Counted from the stretch's first letter, positions 1 through 5,481 are shown. The stretch: DNA of 5,995 bases from an uncultured Ruminococcus sp. (GCA_947174965.1 CAMWKY010000143.1:1-5995), one strand, 5' to 3'. Notes: generated from the sequence alone by a model not told the origin. A program made the numbers and translations.

Positions 1-63
1 TACAGAAAACGTGTAGAACTGGCTGCTGAAAAGTGGAACAGGAGGGCTGAAAATGAGCCTTGA
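1..63 (+). CDS. C-terminal end of an upstream phage gene (partial)
   Basis: An open frame enters from the left edge and stops at TGA 61-63, giving 20 residues that end in NRRAENEP. The stretch is charged and helix-prone (RVELAAEKWNRR), which fits the tail of a small helical phage protein. Its last 11 bases overlap the start of the next gene, and the AGGAGG at 40-45 that serves that gene lies inside this frame. The same end-overlap arrangement recurs across the window, so a real gene end is likely. The family cannot be told from this fragment. Confidence 0.62.
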   Translation, partial: YRKRVELAAEKWNRRAENEP

Positions 64-238
64 CAAATCAATCAAGAACGGCAGCGAACACCGAAAGCCG
101 TACCGAAAATCAAAAGCGATTGACAGAATGTGCCGTAATCATGGTTCTTGTGCTTACTGCAAGGCAAACCGCCTGTATTCCACAAGAAAAACTTTGCTTA
201 AAATGATTGATAGAGGTGAAGAAAATGAGACAGATTGA
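53..238 (+). CDS. Small Cys/His-rich phage protein, 61 aa
   Basis: The ATG at 53 has AGGAGG at 40-45, seven bases upstream. The protein is short and very basic, with the pattern EHRKPYRKSKAIDR at residues 12-25 followed by C27, H30, C33 and C36 in CRNHGSCAYCKANR. That spacing could hold one zinc ion, so a small nucleic-acid-binding zinc knuckle is plausible. I recognise this kind of protein (HRKPYR, then a CRNHG-x-C-x2-C core) as a recurrent hypothetical protein of phages from gut Bacillota, with no assigned function. It overlaps the gene before by 11 bases and the gene after by 14, which suggests coupled translation in one early operon. The zinc role is inferred from cysteine spacing only. 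Confidence 0.85.
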   Translation: MSLDKSIKNGSEHRKPYRKSKAIDRMCRNHGSCAYCKANRLYSTRKTLLKMIDRGEENETD

Positions 239-737
239 TGCGGACGAACTTTTTCAGAAAGCTTTAGGCATTATCAAGGATGATTTATGCTACAAAGAAC
301 TTGGCATTTTAAATATGATTGCGATTGCTGAAACCGTCGAAGCTGAACCAGCTAAACACGGCAAATGGATAAGAAGTAGTGGAAATAAATACCCAGTTTA
401 TACTTGTTCTGAATGTAGTTATGATAACAATATGGAAATGCCTTATTGTGCCAATTGTGGTACAAAAATGAAGGGAGTAATGAAATATGAGCTGAAACCT
501 GATGTAATGAAATGGATACCATGCTGTGAACGCCTGCCGGAAAGTGAAGAATCTGAGATATTATGTCTTGTTACTTATCAGGACTATGATATATCTGAAG
601 GTAAGTGGGAAAATGTAAGGCTGGGTATTATGTCTTATCTCACAAAACATCAGATATGGAACACCAAAGCACTTGTCAAAGTATTGGCATGGATGCAATT
701 GCCTGAACCTTATAAGGAGAATAAAAATAATGATTAA
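225..737 (+). CDS. Zinc-ribbon / DUF551 fusion protein, 170 aa
   Basis: The start is placed at ATG 225 (MRQIDADEL), not at an in-frame ATG 18 bases upstream, because AGAGGTGA at 212-219 is correctly spaced for it and I(D)ADEL is the usual beginning of this phage family. Residues 1-84 form the common small phage zinc-ribbon protein: an N-terminal helix, then VEAEPAKHGKWI, then C61-x2-C64 and C75-x2-C78. Residues about 97-163 match the DUF551 pattern, beginning W-I-x4-ERLPE and ending WMQLPEP. From memory these two halves are usually separate neighbouring phage genes, so this looks like a gene fusion. An internal in-frame ATG at 480 preceded by AAGGGAG, and another at 507, could still allow separate production of the second half, although spacing at 480 is very short. 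Both parts are of unknown function; the ribbon probably binds zinc. Confidence 0.87.
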   Translation: MRQIDADELFQKALGIIKDDLCYKELGILNMIAIAETVEAEPAKHGKWIRSSGNKYPVYTCSECSYDNNMEMPYCANCGTKMKGVMKYELKPDVMKWIPCCERLPESEESEILCLVTYQDYDISEGKWENVRLGIMSYLTKHQIWNTKALVKVLAWMQLPEPYKENKNND

Positions 738-888
738 ATACTGGGCAGTCAGAAATGTTGTCACTGATACATTTTTAAGAAATAATGATGGTGATATTAT
801 GATTTTTATGGATAAGAACAGCGGAAAATATTACATATTAACGCTCCCAAAACCTGAATTATGGAAAGTCGTTGAGTTCAGGAGGTAG
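730..888 (+). CDS. Small hypothetical phage protein, 52 aa
   Basis: The start is ATG 730, inside the last codons of the preceding gene (8-base overlap), with AAGGAG at 714-719 ten bases upstream. A longer version beginning at 673 would lack this site. The 52-residue product starts MIKYWAVRNV, has a central acidic turn (NNDGDIMIF) and ends in LWKVVEFRR. It has alternating hydrophobic residues that suggest a small beta-rich fold, with no cysteine, membrane segment or signal peptide. I do not recognise a family. The ribosome site of the next gene overlaps its last codons, which supports it as a genuine operon member. Confidence 0.7.
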   Translation: MIKYWAVRNVVTDTFLRNNDGDIMIFMDKNSGKYYILTLPKPELWKVVEFRR

Positions 889-893
889 AGATT

Positions 894-1124
894 ATGAAAG
901 TTGCATTAGGACAGATTTTTCGGCTTGCGATTTTAAAGGCATGGGACAATATAATTAATTCAAGCGGAGATTTTTCAGAAAATCCAGATGATGAAACACT
1001 GAAAATTTTATCAGGCGATATTGAAACATACAGACAGATTAAAGAACTTGCAAATTTTTGTGAGCATTGCGGTGATGTTCCTCTTGAGGAGATTTTGTGC
1101 GGATATTTCGAGGAGGAAGAATAA
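894..1124 (+). CDS. Hypothetical acidic phage protein, 76 aa
   Basis: ATG 894 is preceded by AGGAGG at 880-885, eight bases away. The protein starts with a hydrophobic/basic helix (GQIFRLAILKAWDNI), followed by an acidic middle and a C-terminus ending in five acidic/aromatic residues (YFEEEE). C56, H58 and C59 in NFCEHCGDVP form a small Cys/His cluster, but there is no second CxxC pair, so zinc binding is uncertain. Its TAA stop (1122-1124) shares one base with the ATG of the DUF3310 gene, a classic TAATG coupling. I do not recognise the family. Acidic small early phage proteins sometimes bind host enzymes, but nothing here shows that. Confidence 0.78.
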   Translation: MKVALGQIFRLAILKAWDNIINSSGDFSENPDDETLKILSGDIETYRQIKELANFCEHCGDVPLEEILCGYFEEEE

Positions 1125-1315
1125 TGAATAACATTAACCACCCCGAACACTATAATCATGGGAAGTATGAGTGCATAGACGTAATGCTTGATGTTTTTGG
1201 CGAGGATGTAAACTTCTGCATCGAAAACGCTTTCAAATATTTATGGAGATATAAGAAGAACGGTATTGAAGATATAAAAAAGCAGTATGGTACTTGCAGA
1301 AATACATTGAATTGA
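1124..1315 (+). CDS. DUF3310 family protein; frame broken at a slippery site
   Basis: The start is ATG 1124, coupled to the preceding stop, with AGGAGG at 1111-1116 seven bases upstream. Residues 1-53 carry the DUF3310 hallmarks: N-H-P-E-H-Y at 5-10, then YECIDV and the helix FCIENAFKYLWRYKKNG with IEDIKK. Family members normally continue with a segment like AVWYL-x-K-x-I. Here the zero frame instead gives ten unrelated residues (QYGTCRNTLN) and stops at 1313-1315, for 63 residues. The -1 frame from base 1282 supplies exactly the expected end, giving a 71-residue product that stops at 1336-1338. DUF3310 proteins are common in phage early regions and are sometimes labelled nucleotide kinases, without firm evidence that I know of. 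Whether the short form, the frameshifted form or both are made cannot be told from sequence alone. Confidence 0.85.
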   Translation: MNNINHPEHYNHGKYECIDVMLDVFGEDVNFCIENAFKYLWRYKKNGIEDIKKQYGTCRNTLN

Positions 1316-1338
1316 AGGAGAACGAAAATGAAGATTGA
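1276..1338 (+). other. A AAA AAG slippery heptamer and -1 frame C-terminus of DUF3310
   Basis: Bases 1276-1282 read A AAA AAG in the phase needed for tandem -1 slippage (zero-frame codons ATA AAA AAG), the same heptamer as in Escherichia coli dnaX. Slipping back one base gives AVWYLQKYIELKENENED and a TGA at 1336-1338, which extends 11 bases into the next gene. No strong stimulatory hairpin is visible just downstream; the best I see is a 4-bp GTAT/ATAC pairing at 1285-1288 and 1302-1305. There is also no clear Shine-Dalgarno-like stimulator about 10 bases upstream. Alternatives are a one-base deletion in the A run, sequencing error, or transcriptional slippage. Confidence 0.6.
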
Positions 1339-1588
1339 CAGAAGTCCTGAGAATGTTCCGATACATAATGATGAGGAAACAACCATTACACTTGCAGGGT
1401 CAGAAGTGTCGCTTATCTATGATGCCCTTACTTTACTTCAAAATACTTTTATTAAAAAGGCATATAATTATACTCTTTCTGAAACTTTCAGTAACAGAGA
1501 GTTTGAATTTAAATTGGGTTTGATTAAAATACATAATGTACACGCCCTTTTAGAAGAATTTGATAAACTGTTTGAAATTCCGTTTTAA
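1328..1588 (+). CDS. Hypothetical phage protein, 86 aa
   Basis: ATG 1328 has AAGGAG at 1315-1320 seven bases upstream. That site lies inside the -1 extension of the DUF3310 frame, so the two translations may be coupled. The protein starts with a polar acidic stretch (residues 1-20), then appears mostly helical: LAGSEVSLIYDALTLLQ, followed by KKAYNYTLSETF and a C-terminal helix HALLEEFDKLFEIPF. It has no cysteine pairs, signal or membrane segment. I do not recognise the family. A second ATG frame at 1335 overlaps it but has no ribosome site and an unlikely composition, so this frame is chosen. Confidence 0.8.
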   Translation: MKIDRSPENVPIHNDEETTITLAGSEVSLIYDALTLLQNTFIKKAYNYTLSETFSNREFEFKLGLIKIHNVHALLEEFDKLFEIPF

Positions 1589-1602
1589 AGGAGATGATAC
1601 CG

Positions 1603-1740
1603 ATGATACAGATTAAATGTCCAAAATGCAGAAAGAGAGTATTTGACATTGGTGGAGTAGTGCAGAAAGTACCTGTTATTGTGGAACTGAAATGTCCGCA
1701 TTGCCGTAATATTGTCAGAATAGTCTGCAACGGGCAATAA
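1603..1740 (+). CDS. Com-like small zinc-finger protein, 45 aa
   Basis: A 45-codon gene runs from ATG 1603 to TAA 1740. An in-frame ATG at 1594 touches the AAAGGAG site (1587-1593), leaving no spacing, so 1603, nine bases from the site, is preferred. The product has two CxxC pairs, C6-P-K-C9 and C31-P-H-C34, separated by a hydrophobic beta-rich stretch, with a further cysteine at 42. The layout IKCPKC...LKCPHC...I closely resembles the phage Mu Com family (ribbon proteins; Mu Com binds mom mRNA and activates its translation). Family membership is my recognition; nucleic-acid binding is inferred. There is no mom-like gene in the window. It is the last gene before the promoter region. Confidence 0.82.
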   Translation: MIQIKCPKCRKRVFDIGGVVQKVPVIVELKCPHCRNIVRIVCNGQ

Positions 1741-1769
1741 ATTAAATGATAAAAATATATTGTGAGTGC

Positions 1770-1799
1770 TTGACATAAAACTGTTCAGCGTGATATAAT
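1770..1799 (+). promoter_or_regulatory. Strong sigma-A-type promoter with extended -10
   Basis: A perfect TTGACA (-35, 1770-1775) is separated by 18 bases from a perfect TATAAT (-10, 1794-1799). The -10 is preceded by TG at 1791-1792, making an extended -10 element. The 30 bases upstream are strongly AT-rich (AAAAATATAT), like an UP element. Start of transcription is expected near 1806. The promoter lies in the only sizeable non-coding gap and points into the leader RNA and replication genes. No clear operator repeat was found around it. Confidence 0.88.
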
Positions 1800-1805
1800 A
1801 AAATC

Positions 1806-1928
1806 AATATTAAAAGCATACGGAGCAACGGGGTCGTGGACGTAGTCCCAACGAACCACCAAATAGCCCGATGACTTATTAGTTCAGATGATTCCTGAAC
1901 TGGTATGTCATTGGGCTTTTTAATTTTT
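1806..1928 (+). ncRNA. Putative structured leader or small RNA, about 120 nt
   Basis: Between the promoter and the Gp157 gene lies a complete transcription unit without a convincing protein. The 5' part is GC-richer than its surroundings. It can fold as TCGT 1834-1837 with ACGA 1851-1854 enclosing GGAC 1838-1841 with GTCC 1845-1848, a GTA loop and a two-base bulge; GG 1832-1833 can extend it to CC 1856-1857. The 3' part is the terminator hairpin listed separately. Alternative pairings exist: CGGG 1829-1832 with CCCG 1867-1870, and CCCAA 1847-1851 with TTGGG 1911-1915. Either could compete with the terminator, so attenuation or a riboswitch-like switch is possible. A free small RNA acting in trans is equally compatible. 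I could not assign a known family. Ends are predicted, not measured. Confidence 0.55.
1865..1928 (+). terminator. Long intrinsic terminator in the leader before Gp157
   Basis: AGCCCGATGAC (1865-1875) pairs with GTCATTGGGCT (1907-1917), 11 pairs including one G-U. After a T-T mismatch, four weaker pairs continue (1877-1880 with 1902-1905), then AGTTCAG (1881-1887) pairs with CTGAACT (1895-1901) around a seven-base loop. TTTTTAATTTTT (1917-1928) follows immediately. This is a textbook Rho-independent terminator of about 22 pairs. The RBS of the next gene (AGGAGG, 1930-1935) begins just after it, so transcripts from the 1770 promoter must read through it to express the replication genes. Confidence 0.88.
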
Positions 1929-1942
1929 CAGGAGGAATTTTT

Positions 1943-2404
1943 ATGAATTTATACGAAATTGATACGGCGATAACAGCGTGTGTTAACGAAGAAACAGGAG
2001 AAATCATTGACTTTGAGCAACTTAATGAACTGCTTATGGAGCGTAACATGAAGATTGAAAAAGTGGCACTTTGGATAAAAAACCTTGATGCACTTGCTGT
2101 TTCAATCAAGGCAGAGCGTGATGCACTCGACAAGCGTATGAAATCAGCTGAAAACAAGTCAAAATCGCTTAAAAAATGGCTTGCTGATGCAGTCGGCTAT
2201 CAGAAATTCGAAACGGCAAAAGTTATTGTGACGTTCAGAAAATCGGAGCAGACAGAAGTTGATGAAAGCGTACTTGATAAAAAATGGTTTAAAAAGAAAG
2301 TAGACTACACACCCGACAAGACAGCAATCAAGAACGCTATCAAAAGCGGACAAGCAGTTGACGGCGCAAGAATTGTTGTCAGTCAGAATATTCAGATAAA
2401 GTGA
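1943..2404 (+). CDS. Siphovirus Gp157 family protein, 153 aa
   Basis: ATG 1943 has AGGAGG at 1930-1935, seven bases upstream. The protein has the family layout: N-terminal helix beginning MNLYEID, then TGEIIDFEQLNEL, a long charged helical/coiled-coil region (about residues 30-80) with regularly spaced leucines and lysines, KKWLADAVG near 79-87, and a beta-rich C-terminal half that ends GARIVVSQNIQIK. The length fits the family (about 150-170). The Pfam family is named after a Streptococcus thermophilus siphophage protein and its biochemical role is not established. In phages it very often comes directly before an AAA ATPase/recombinase gene, as here, and a role in replication or recombination is inferred from that. 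Its TGA overlaps the ribosome site of the ATPase gene. Confidence 0.92.
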   Translation: MNLYEIDTAITACVNEETGEIIDFEQLNELLMERNMKIEKVALWIKNLDALAVSIKAERDALDKRMKSAENKSKSLKKWLADAVGYQKFETAKVIVTFRKSEQTEVDESVLDKKWFKKKVDYTPDKTAIKNAIKSGQAVDGARIVVSQNIQIK

Positions 2405-2414
2405 GGTTTTAGTT

Positions 2415-3305
2415 ATGGCAATTCAGGAAGTGGAGAGAAAATCGGCAAAAATGCGTGTTGCAATGATAGGTCCAAGCGGTTCGGGAAAGACGCTGTCGGC
2501 ACTCTATCTTGCTTACGGCGTAACACAGGACTGGAAAAAAATTGTGCTTATTGATACGGAACACGGCAGAGGTCAGTTTTATGGCAAGCGTGAGGATTTG
2601 GAGACAGGTGGATATTTATACACCGAACTTGCACCGCCGTTCACCGCTGAACGCTACATAGCAATTGCAAAAGAGGCTCAGCAGGCAGTAGGAACAGATG
2701 GTGTTGTCATTGTAGACAGTTTTTCTCACGCTTGGGAGGGTGAGGGCGGTATTCTTGAATACAAAGAACAGGTCGTTGAACAGAATACAAACAAAACATC
2801 ATTTTCAGCATGGAACGATGCAGGCAAAAAGCAGAATATGCTGATAAATGCACTTCTTTCGCTTGACTGTCACGTCATAGTTACAATGCGTACAAAAATG
2901 GCTTATGCTATGGAAGTGAACGAACGTGGCAAGACAGTACCCGTGAAGATAGGTCTTGCACCTGTTCAGCGTGAAAATGCGGAATATGAGTTTGATTTGG
3001 CATTCAATATCGCAAGAAATCACATTGCAACAGTTTCAAAAGATACAACTTTTCTTGATGAATGGTCGGGAATTATTACTTCTGAACTGGGTGAAAAAAT
3101 CCGCAAGTGGCTTGCTGATGGCAAAGAGCCGTCAAGATGTGCAGATTGTGGTGCTGTTATTCTTTCAGCTAAAGGCAGAACAGCAGATGAAATTGCTAAT
3201 GGTACGCTGAAAAATTATGGTCGCTGTCTCTGCTGGAAGTGTATGGCGGTTGAAATTAAAAAGCTGAAGGAGCAGAAAGCAAATGCTGAGACCATATCAG
3301 ATTGA
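2415..3305 (+). CDS. Phage RecA-fold AAA ATPase with C-terminal zinc ribbon (Sak4-like candidate)
   Basis: ATG 2415 has GAGG at 2403-2406, eight bases upstream. The 296-residue protein has a Walker A motif GPSGSGKT at 19-26, the strand LIDTEHGRG at 45-53, and a Walker B-type strand GVVIVDSFSH at 96-105. Later, LDCHVIVTMRTK contains a sensor-like strand end. This is the RecA/AAA_24 type of nucleotide-binding protein seen beside Gp157. Some members of this group (Sak4) are single-strand annealing recombinases that work with an SSB, and a DUF669 protein with an SSB-like tail lies downstream. Residues 242-276 add a zinc ribbon (C242-x2-C245 and C273-x2-C276), followed by a short basic helix. The likely role is ATP-dependent DNA annealing or remodelling during phage replication. 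The AAA call is firm; Sak4 assignment is inference. Its 3' end overlaps the helicase gene by 23 bases. Confidence 0.92.
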   Translation: MAIQEVERKSAKMRVAMIGPSGSGKTLSALYLAYGVTQDWKKIVLIDTEHGRGQFYGKREDLETGGYLYTELAPPFTAERYIAIAKEAQQAVGTDGVVIVDSFSHAWEGEGGILEYKEQVVEQNTNKTSFSAWNDAGKKQNMLINALLSLDCHVIVTMRTKMAYAMEVNERGKTVPVKIGLAPVQRENAEYEFDLAFNIARNHIATVSKDTTFLDEWSGIITSELGEKIRKWLADGKEPSRCADCGAVILSAKGRTADEIANGTLKNYGRCLCWKCMAVEIKKLKEQKANAETISD

Positions 3306-4608
3306 TTTGCTTGAGAAAGCCCGTGTGGAATACAGAAATGGTGCAAAATCGCCTTGTATTGTGTTGCCATGCGGTGGCGGTAAATCAGTAATTGTAGCAG
3401 AAATGGCAAAATCTGCAACAGCAAAGGGTAACAGAGTTCTTTTTTTGGTTCACCGCCGTGAACTTGTTGAGCAGATAAAACATACTTTTGAATGGTGGGG
3501 AGTGGATATGAACTTGTGTGATGTAATGATGGTGCAGACCGCAAGCCGTCATATTACACAAATCAAACCGCCAAAACTTGTAATAACTGACGAAAATCAT
3601 CATTCCAAAGCCACAACATACCGTAAAATTTATGATGCTTTCCCCGATGCAAAGCGTATCGGGGTTACCGCTACTCCAATCAGGCTTGACGGCTCAGGTT
3701 TGAGCGATGTCAATGATGCTCTTGTTATCGGCGTATCGGCAAAATGGCTTATAGAACATAAATTTCTTGCACCTTATGACTATTACGCTCCTGCAATTGC
3801 CGATTTATCAGGCATAAAGACAAGTCATGGAGAATTTGAAACAGGTTCAATGGAGAAAATTCTTATGAAATCCGCAATTTATGGTGATGTTATCAGCCAC
3901 TATAAAAAGCTTGTGGACAGTAAGCAGGCAATCTGTTACTGCGTTTCTGTTGCTCATTCAAAGGCTGTTGCAGAGGCTTTCTGCAATGCAGGAATTAAGG
4001 CAGTACACATTGATGGCACTACGCCGAAAAATGAGCGTGACAGCATTATTTCAGCATTCCGTGACGGCGGAATAACAATTCTCTGCAATGTCGACCTGAT
4101 TTCAGAGGGCTTTGACGTTCCCGACTGTGAATGTGCTATATTGCTCCGACCGACAAAATCGCTCACTTTGTACATTCAGCAGAGTATGCGTTGTATGCGG
4201 TACAAGGACAACAAGCGTGCTATAATAATTGACCATGTAGGAAATTATGCCCGTTTCGGACTGCCTGATGCCGACCGTGAATGGAGTTTGCAGGGACGAC
4301 CAAAATCAGAAAAAAGCAGGACTGAAAATGAAGTTAAAGTATTACAATGCCCTGAATGCTTTTATACTTTTGAGCCACCTGACAATGATGAAAAAATATG
4401 TCCGTGCTGTAACTATGTGTTTCCTAAAAAATCACGTAATATAGAGGAAAAACAAGATACCGAACTTAAAAAGATTACAAGTTTTTTACTTGATTTCAGT
4501 ACACCTGATGACTGTAAAAATATGCACGATTTGCAGGCTTATGCAAAGAAAAGAGGTTATAAATCAGGTTGGATATATTATCAGGCAAAGGAGCGTGGCT
4601 GGCTGTGA
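3283..4608 (+). CDS. SF2 DEAD/DEAH-type DNA helicase with zinc ribbon, 441 aa
   Basis: ATG 3283 has AAGGAG at 3267-3272, ten bases upstream, within the ATPase gene. Helicase motifs appear in order: LRPYQ at 2-6, motif I PCGGGKS at 29-35, motif Ia LVHRRELVEQ at 55-64, motif II DENH at 103-106, motif III TATP at 129-132, motif V SEGFDVP at 274-280, and motif VI QQSMRCMR at 299-306. In motif VI the usual GR is replaced by MRC, but both arginines are kept; I recall the same variant in related gut phages. C356-x2-C359 and C373-x2-C376 form a zinc ribbon. The C-terminal tail (to 441) ends YKSGWIYYQAKERGWL, which resembles the C-terminus of other phage and bacterial helicases of this class. Likely role: ATP-driven unwinding of DNA at the phage origin or in recombination. 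It overlaps the nuclease gene by four bases. Confidence 0.95.
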   Translation: MLRPYQIDLLEKARVEYRNGAKSPCIVLPCGGGKSVIVAEMAKSATAKGNRVLFLVHRRELVEQIKHTFEWWGVDMNLCDVMMVQTASRHITQIKPPKLVITDENHHSKATTYRKIYDAFPDAKRIGVTATPIRLDGSGLSDVNDALVIGVSAKWLIEHKFLAPYDYYAPAIADLSGIKTSHGEFETGSMEKILMKSAIYGDVISHYKKLVDSKQAICYCVSVAHSKAVAEAFCNAGIKAVHIDGTTPKNERDSIISAFRDGGITILCNVDLISEGFDVPDCECAILLRPTKSLTLYIQQSMRCMRYKDNKRAIIIDHVGNYARFGLPDADREWSLQGRPKSEKSRTENEVKVLQCPECFYTFEPPDNDEKICPCCNYVFPKKSRNIEEKQDTELKKITSFLLDFSTPDDCKNMHDLQAYAKKRGYKSGWIYYQAKERGWL

Positions 4609-4919
4609 CAGAAGAACACAGGATACAAAATGAAATCCGTCTCGCACTTGCTGATACCTGCATGATATTTCGTGTAAATGTCTTTGCAGGGCGAACAATC
4701 GACAGACGATACATTACAAGCGGTGTTCCGAAAGGATTTGCCGATTTATTCGGATTCCGAAAATCTGACGGACGAGCAGTTTTTATTGAAGTGAAAACTC
4801 CAAATGGCAAACTGTCAGCAGAACAAGTAAAATTCCTTGAAACTATGCGAAATAATGGTGCTGTTGCAGGTGTTTGCAGAAGTGTTGAGGAAGCAATAAA
4901 ATTAACAGGAGGAAAATAA
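4605..4919 (+). CDS. VRR-NUC domain nuclease, 104 aa
   Basis: GTG 4605 is chosen as start. It overlaps the helicase stop as GTGA and has AAAGGAG at 4587-4593, eleven bases away. An upstream TTG at 4569 has no ribosome site and would add residues that are only helicase sequence in another frame. The 104-residue protein is a minimal VRR-NUC nuclease: E10 in the first helix, GFADLFG with D47, then the catalytic E62-x-K64 pair in VFIEVK, and Q74 in the following helix. This is the PD-(D/E)XK fold. Stand-alone phage VRR-NUC proteins are reported or expected to cut branched DNA such as Holliday junctions or flaps; which substrate applies here is unknown. The position between a helicase and an SSB-like protein supports a recombination or replication-intermediate role. 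Confidence 0.93.
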   Translation: MTEEHRIQNEIRLALADTCMIFRVNVFAGRTIDRRYITSGVPKGFADLFGFRKSDGRAVFIEVKTPNGKLSAEQVKFLETMRNNGAVAGVCRSVEEAIKLTGGK

Positions 4920-4920
4920 A

Positions 4921-5481
4921 ATGGGATTCAAGACAAATTATGATGATGTGCAGGATTACAGCCTTATTCCTGTCGGCGAATACGAGGTAATCATTCAGAA
5001 AATTGAGGAGCGCACCACTCAGAACGGTGCAACGGGACTTAATATGACACTTGTTATCCGAAACGATGTAGAGCAGAAATGCCAGAACCGCTGTATTTTT
5101 CACACTCTTTGGAAACGCCGTGAACCTACTCAGGCTGATATGCAGGTGCAGGGCTACGGATTCAATCAGATTATGCAGTTAGCAAAGGCGGCGGGGCTTA
5201 CTGACGGCAAGGAATATGAGAATGTCTATGAACTTTGCGGAGACCTTGTGAATCGTGTTATCCGTGTGAAAGTGGTACACGAGGAGTACAACGGCAAGAC
5301 CAATGAACGTGTACATTACATCAATGCAAGCCAGTTCCCTGACTGCAATCATAAATTTAAGGAGACTGTCAGTGCTGATACTGTTGCTCCGAAAAAGCAG
5401 GAACAGTTTGCAGGCACAAGCATGAATGTCAGCGGTCAGGATTTTGAAGAAATTATCGGTGATGATGACTTGCCATTCTGA
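4921..5481 (+). CDS. DUF669 single-strand DNA-binding-like protein, 186 aa
   Basis: ATG 4921 has AGGAGG at 4907-4912, eight bases upstream and inside the last codons of the nuclease gene. The N-terminal part (about residues 1-145) shows the DUF669 pattern: LIPVGEYEVIIQKIEER near 15-31, GLNMTLVIRNDV, and a later beta-rich region RVIRVKVVHEEYNGKTNERVHYI. A low-complexity linker rich in Thr, Lys, Gln and Ala follows. The last residues are EEIIGDDDLPF, nearly identical in type to the acidic tip of bacterial SSB, which binds helicases, primase and repair proteins. DUF669 proteins sit where SSB genes do in many phages, and this tail supports an SSB-like role. ssDNA binding is inferred, not shown. 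It is the last gene of the plus-strand replication operon. Confidence 0.92.
   Translation: MGFKTNYDDVQDYSLIPVGEYEVIIQKIEERTTQNGATGLNMTLVIRNDVEQKCQNRCIFHTLWKRREPTQADMQVQGYGFNQIMQLAKAAGLTDGKEYENVYELCGDLVNRVIRVKVVHEEYNGKTNERVHYINASQFPDCNHKFKETVSADTVAPKKQEQFAGTSMNVSGQDFEEIIGDDDLPF

Noticed and set aside
878..1159. Minus-strand open frames across 878-1159, 1156-1386, 1524-1776 and similar stretches.
   Set aside because: They lie opposite well-supported plus-strand genes, lack good ribosome sites and have compositions typical of antisense shadows.
1831..1870. GGGTCGTG at the start of the leader resembles a conserved piece of the ZTP (pfl) riboswitch.
   Set aside because: Only about eight bases match. 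The ACUGGCG element and the later CCGCC-GGGC part of that riboswitch are not present in order, and the downstream genes are not purine or folate genes.
1741..1942. tRNA, CRISPR array or attachment site in the non-coding gap.
   Set aside because: There is no cloverleaf, no repeated units and no direct-repeat core. The visible structure is explained by a promoter, a leader and a terminator.
1879..2157. A 92-codon minus-strand frame spanning the terminator and the Gp157 start.
   Set aside because: It crosses a strong terminator and a confident gene, is serine/isoleucine-rich like a shadow frame, and has no supporting ribosome site.
2177..3120. The 13-mer TGGCTTGCTGATG occurs at 2177-2189 and again at 3108-3120.
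   Set aside because: Both copies encode the same short WLAD peptide in coding sequence, with no flanking similarity, so this looks like coincidence or common codon choice, not a functional repeat.
4247..4444. Plus-strand open frames inside the helicase gene (3881-4075 and 4247-4444).
   Set aside because: They are out-of-frame shadows inside a helicase frame whose motifs run continuously, with no ribosome binding sites of their own.
4569..4604. Longer N-terminus of the VRR-NUC gene starting at TTG 4569.
   Set aside because: There is no ribosome site before it, while GTG 4605 has a well-placed AAAGGAG and the usual stop/start overlap, and the family's first helix begins just after it.
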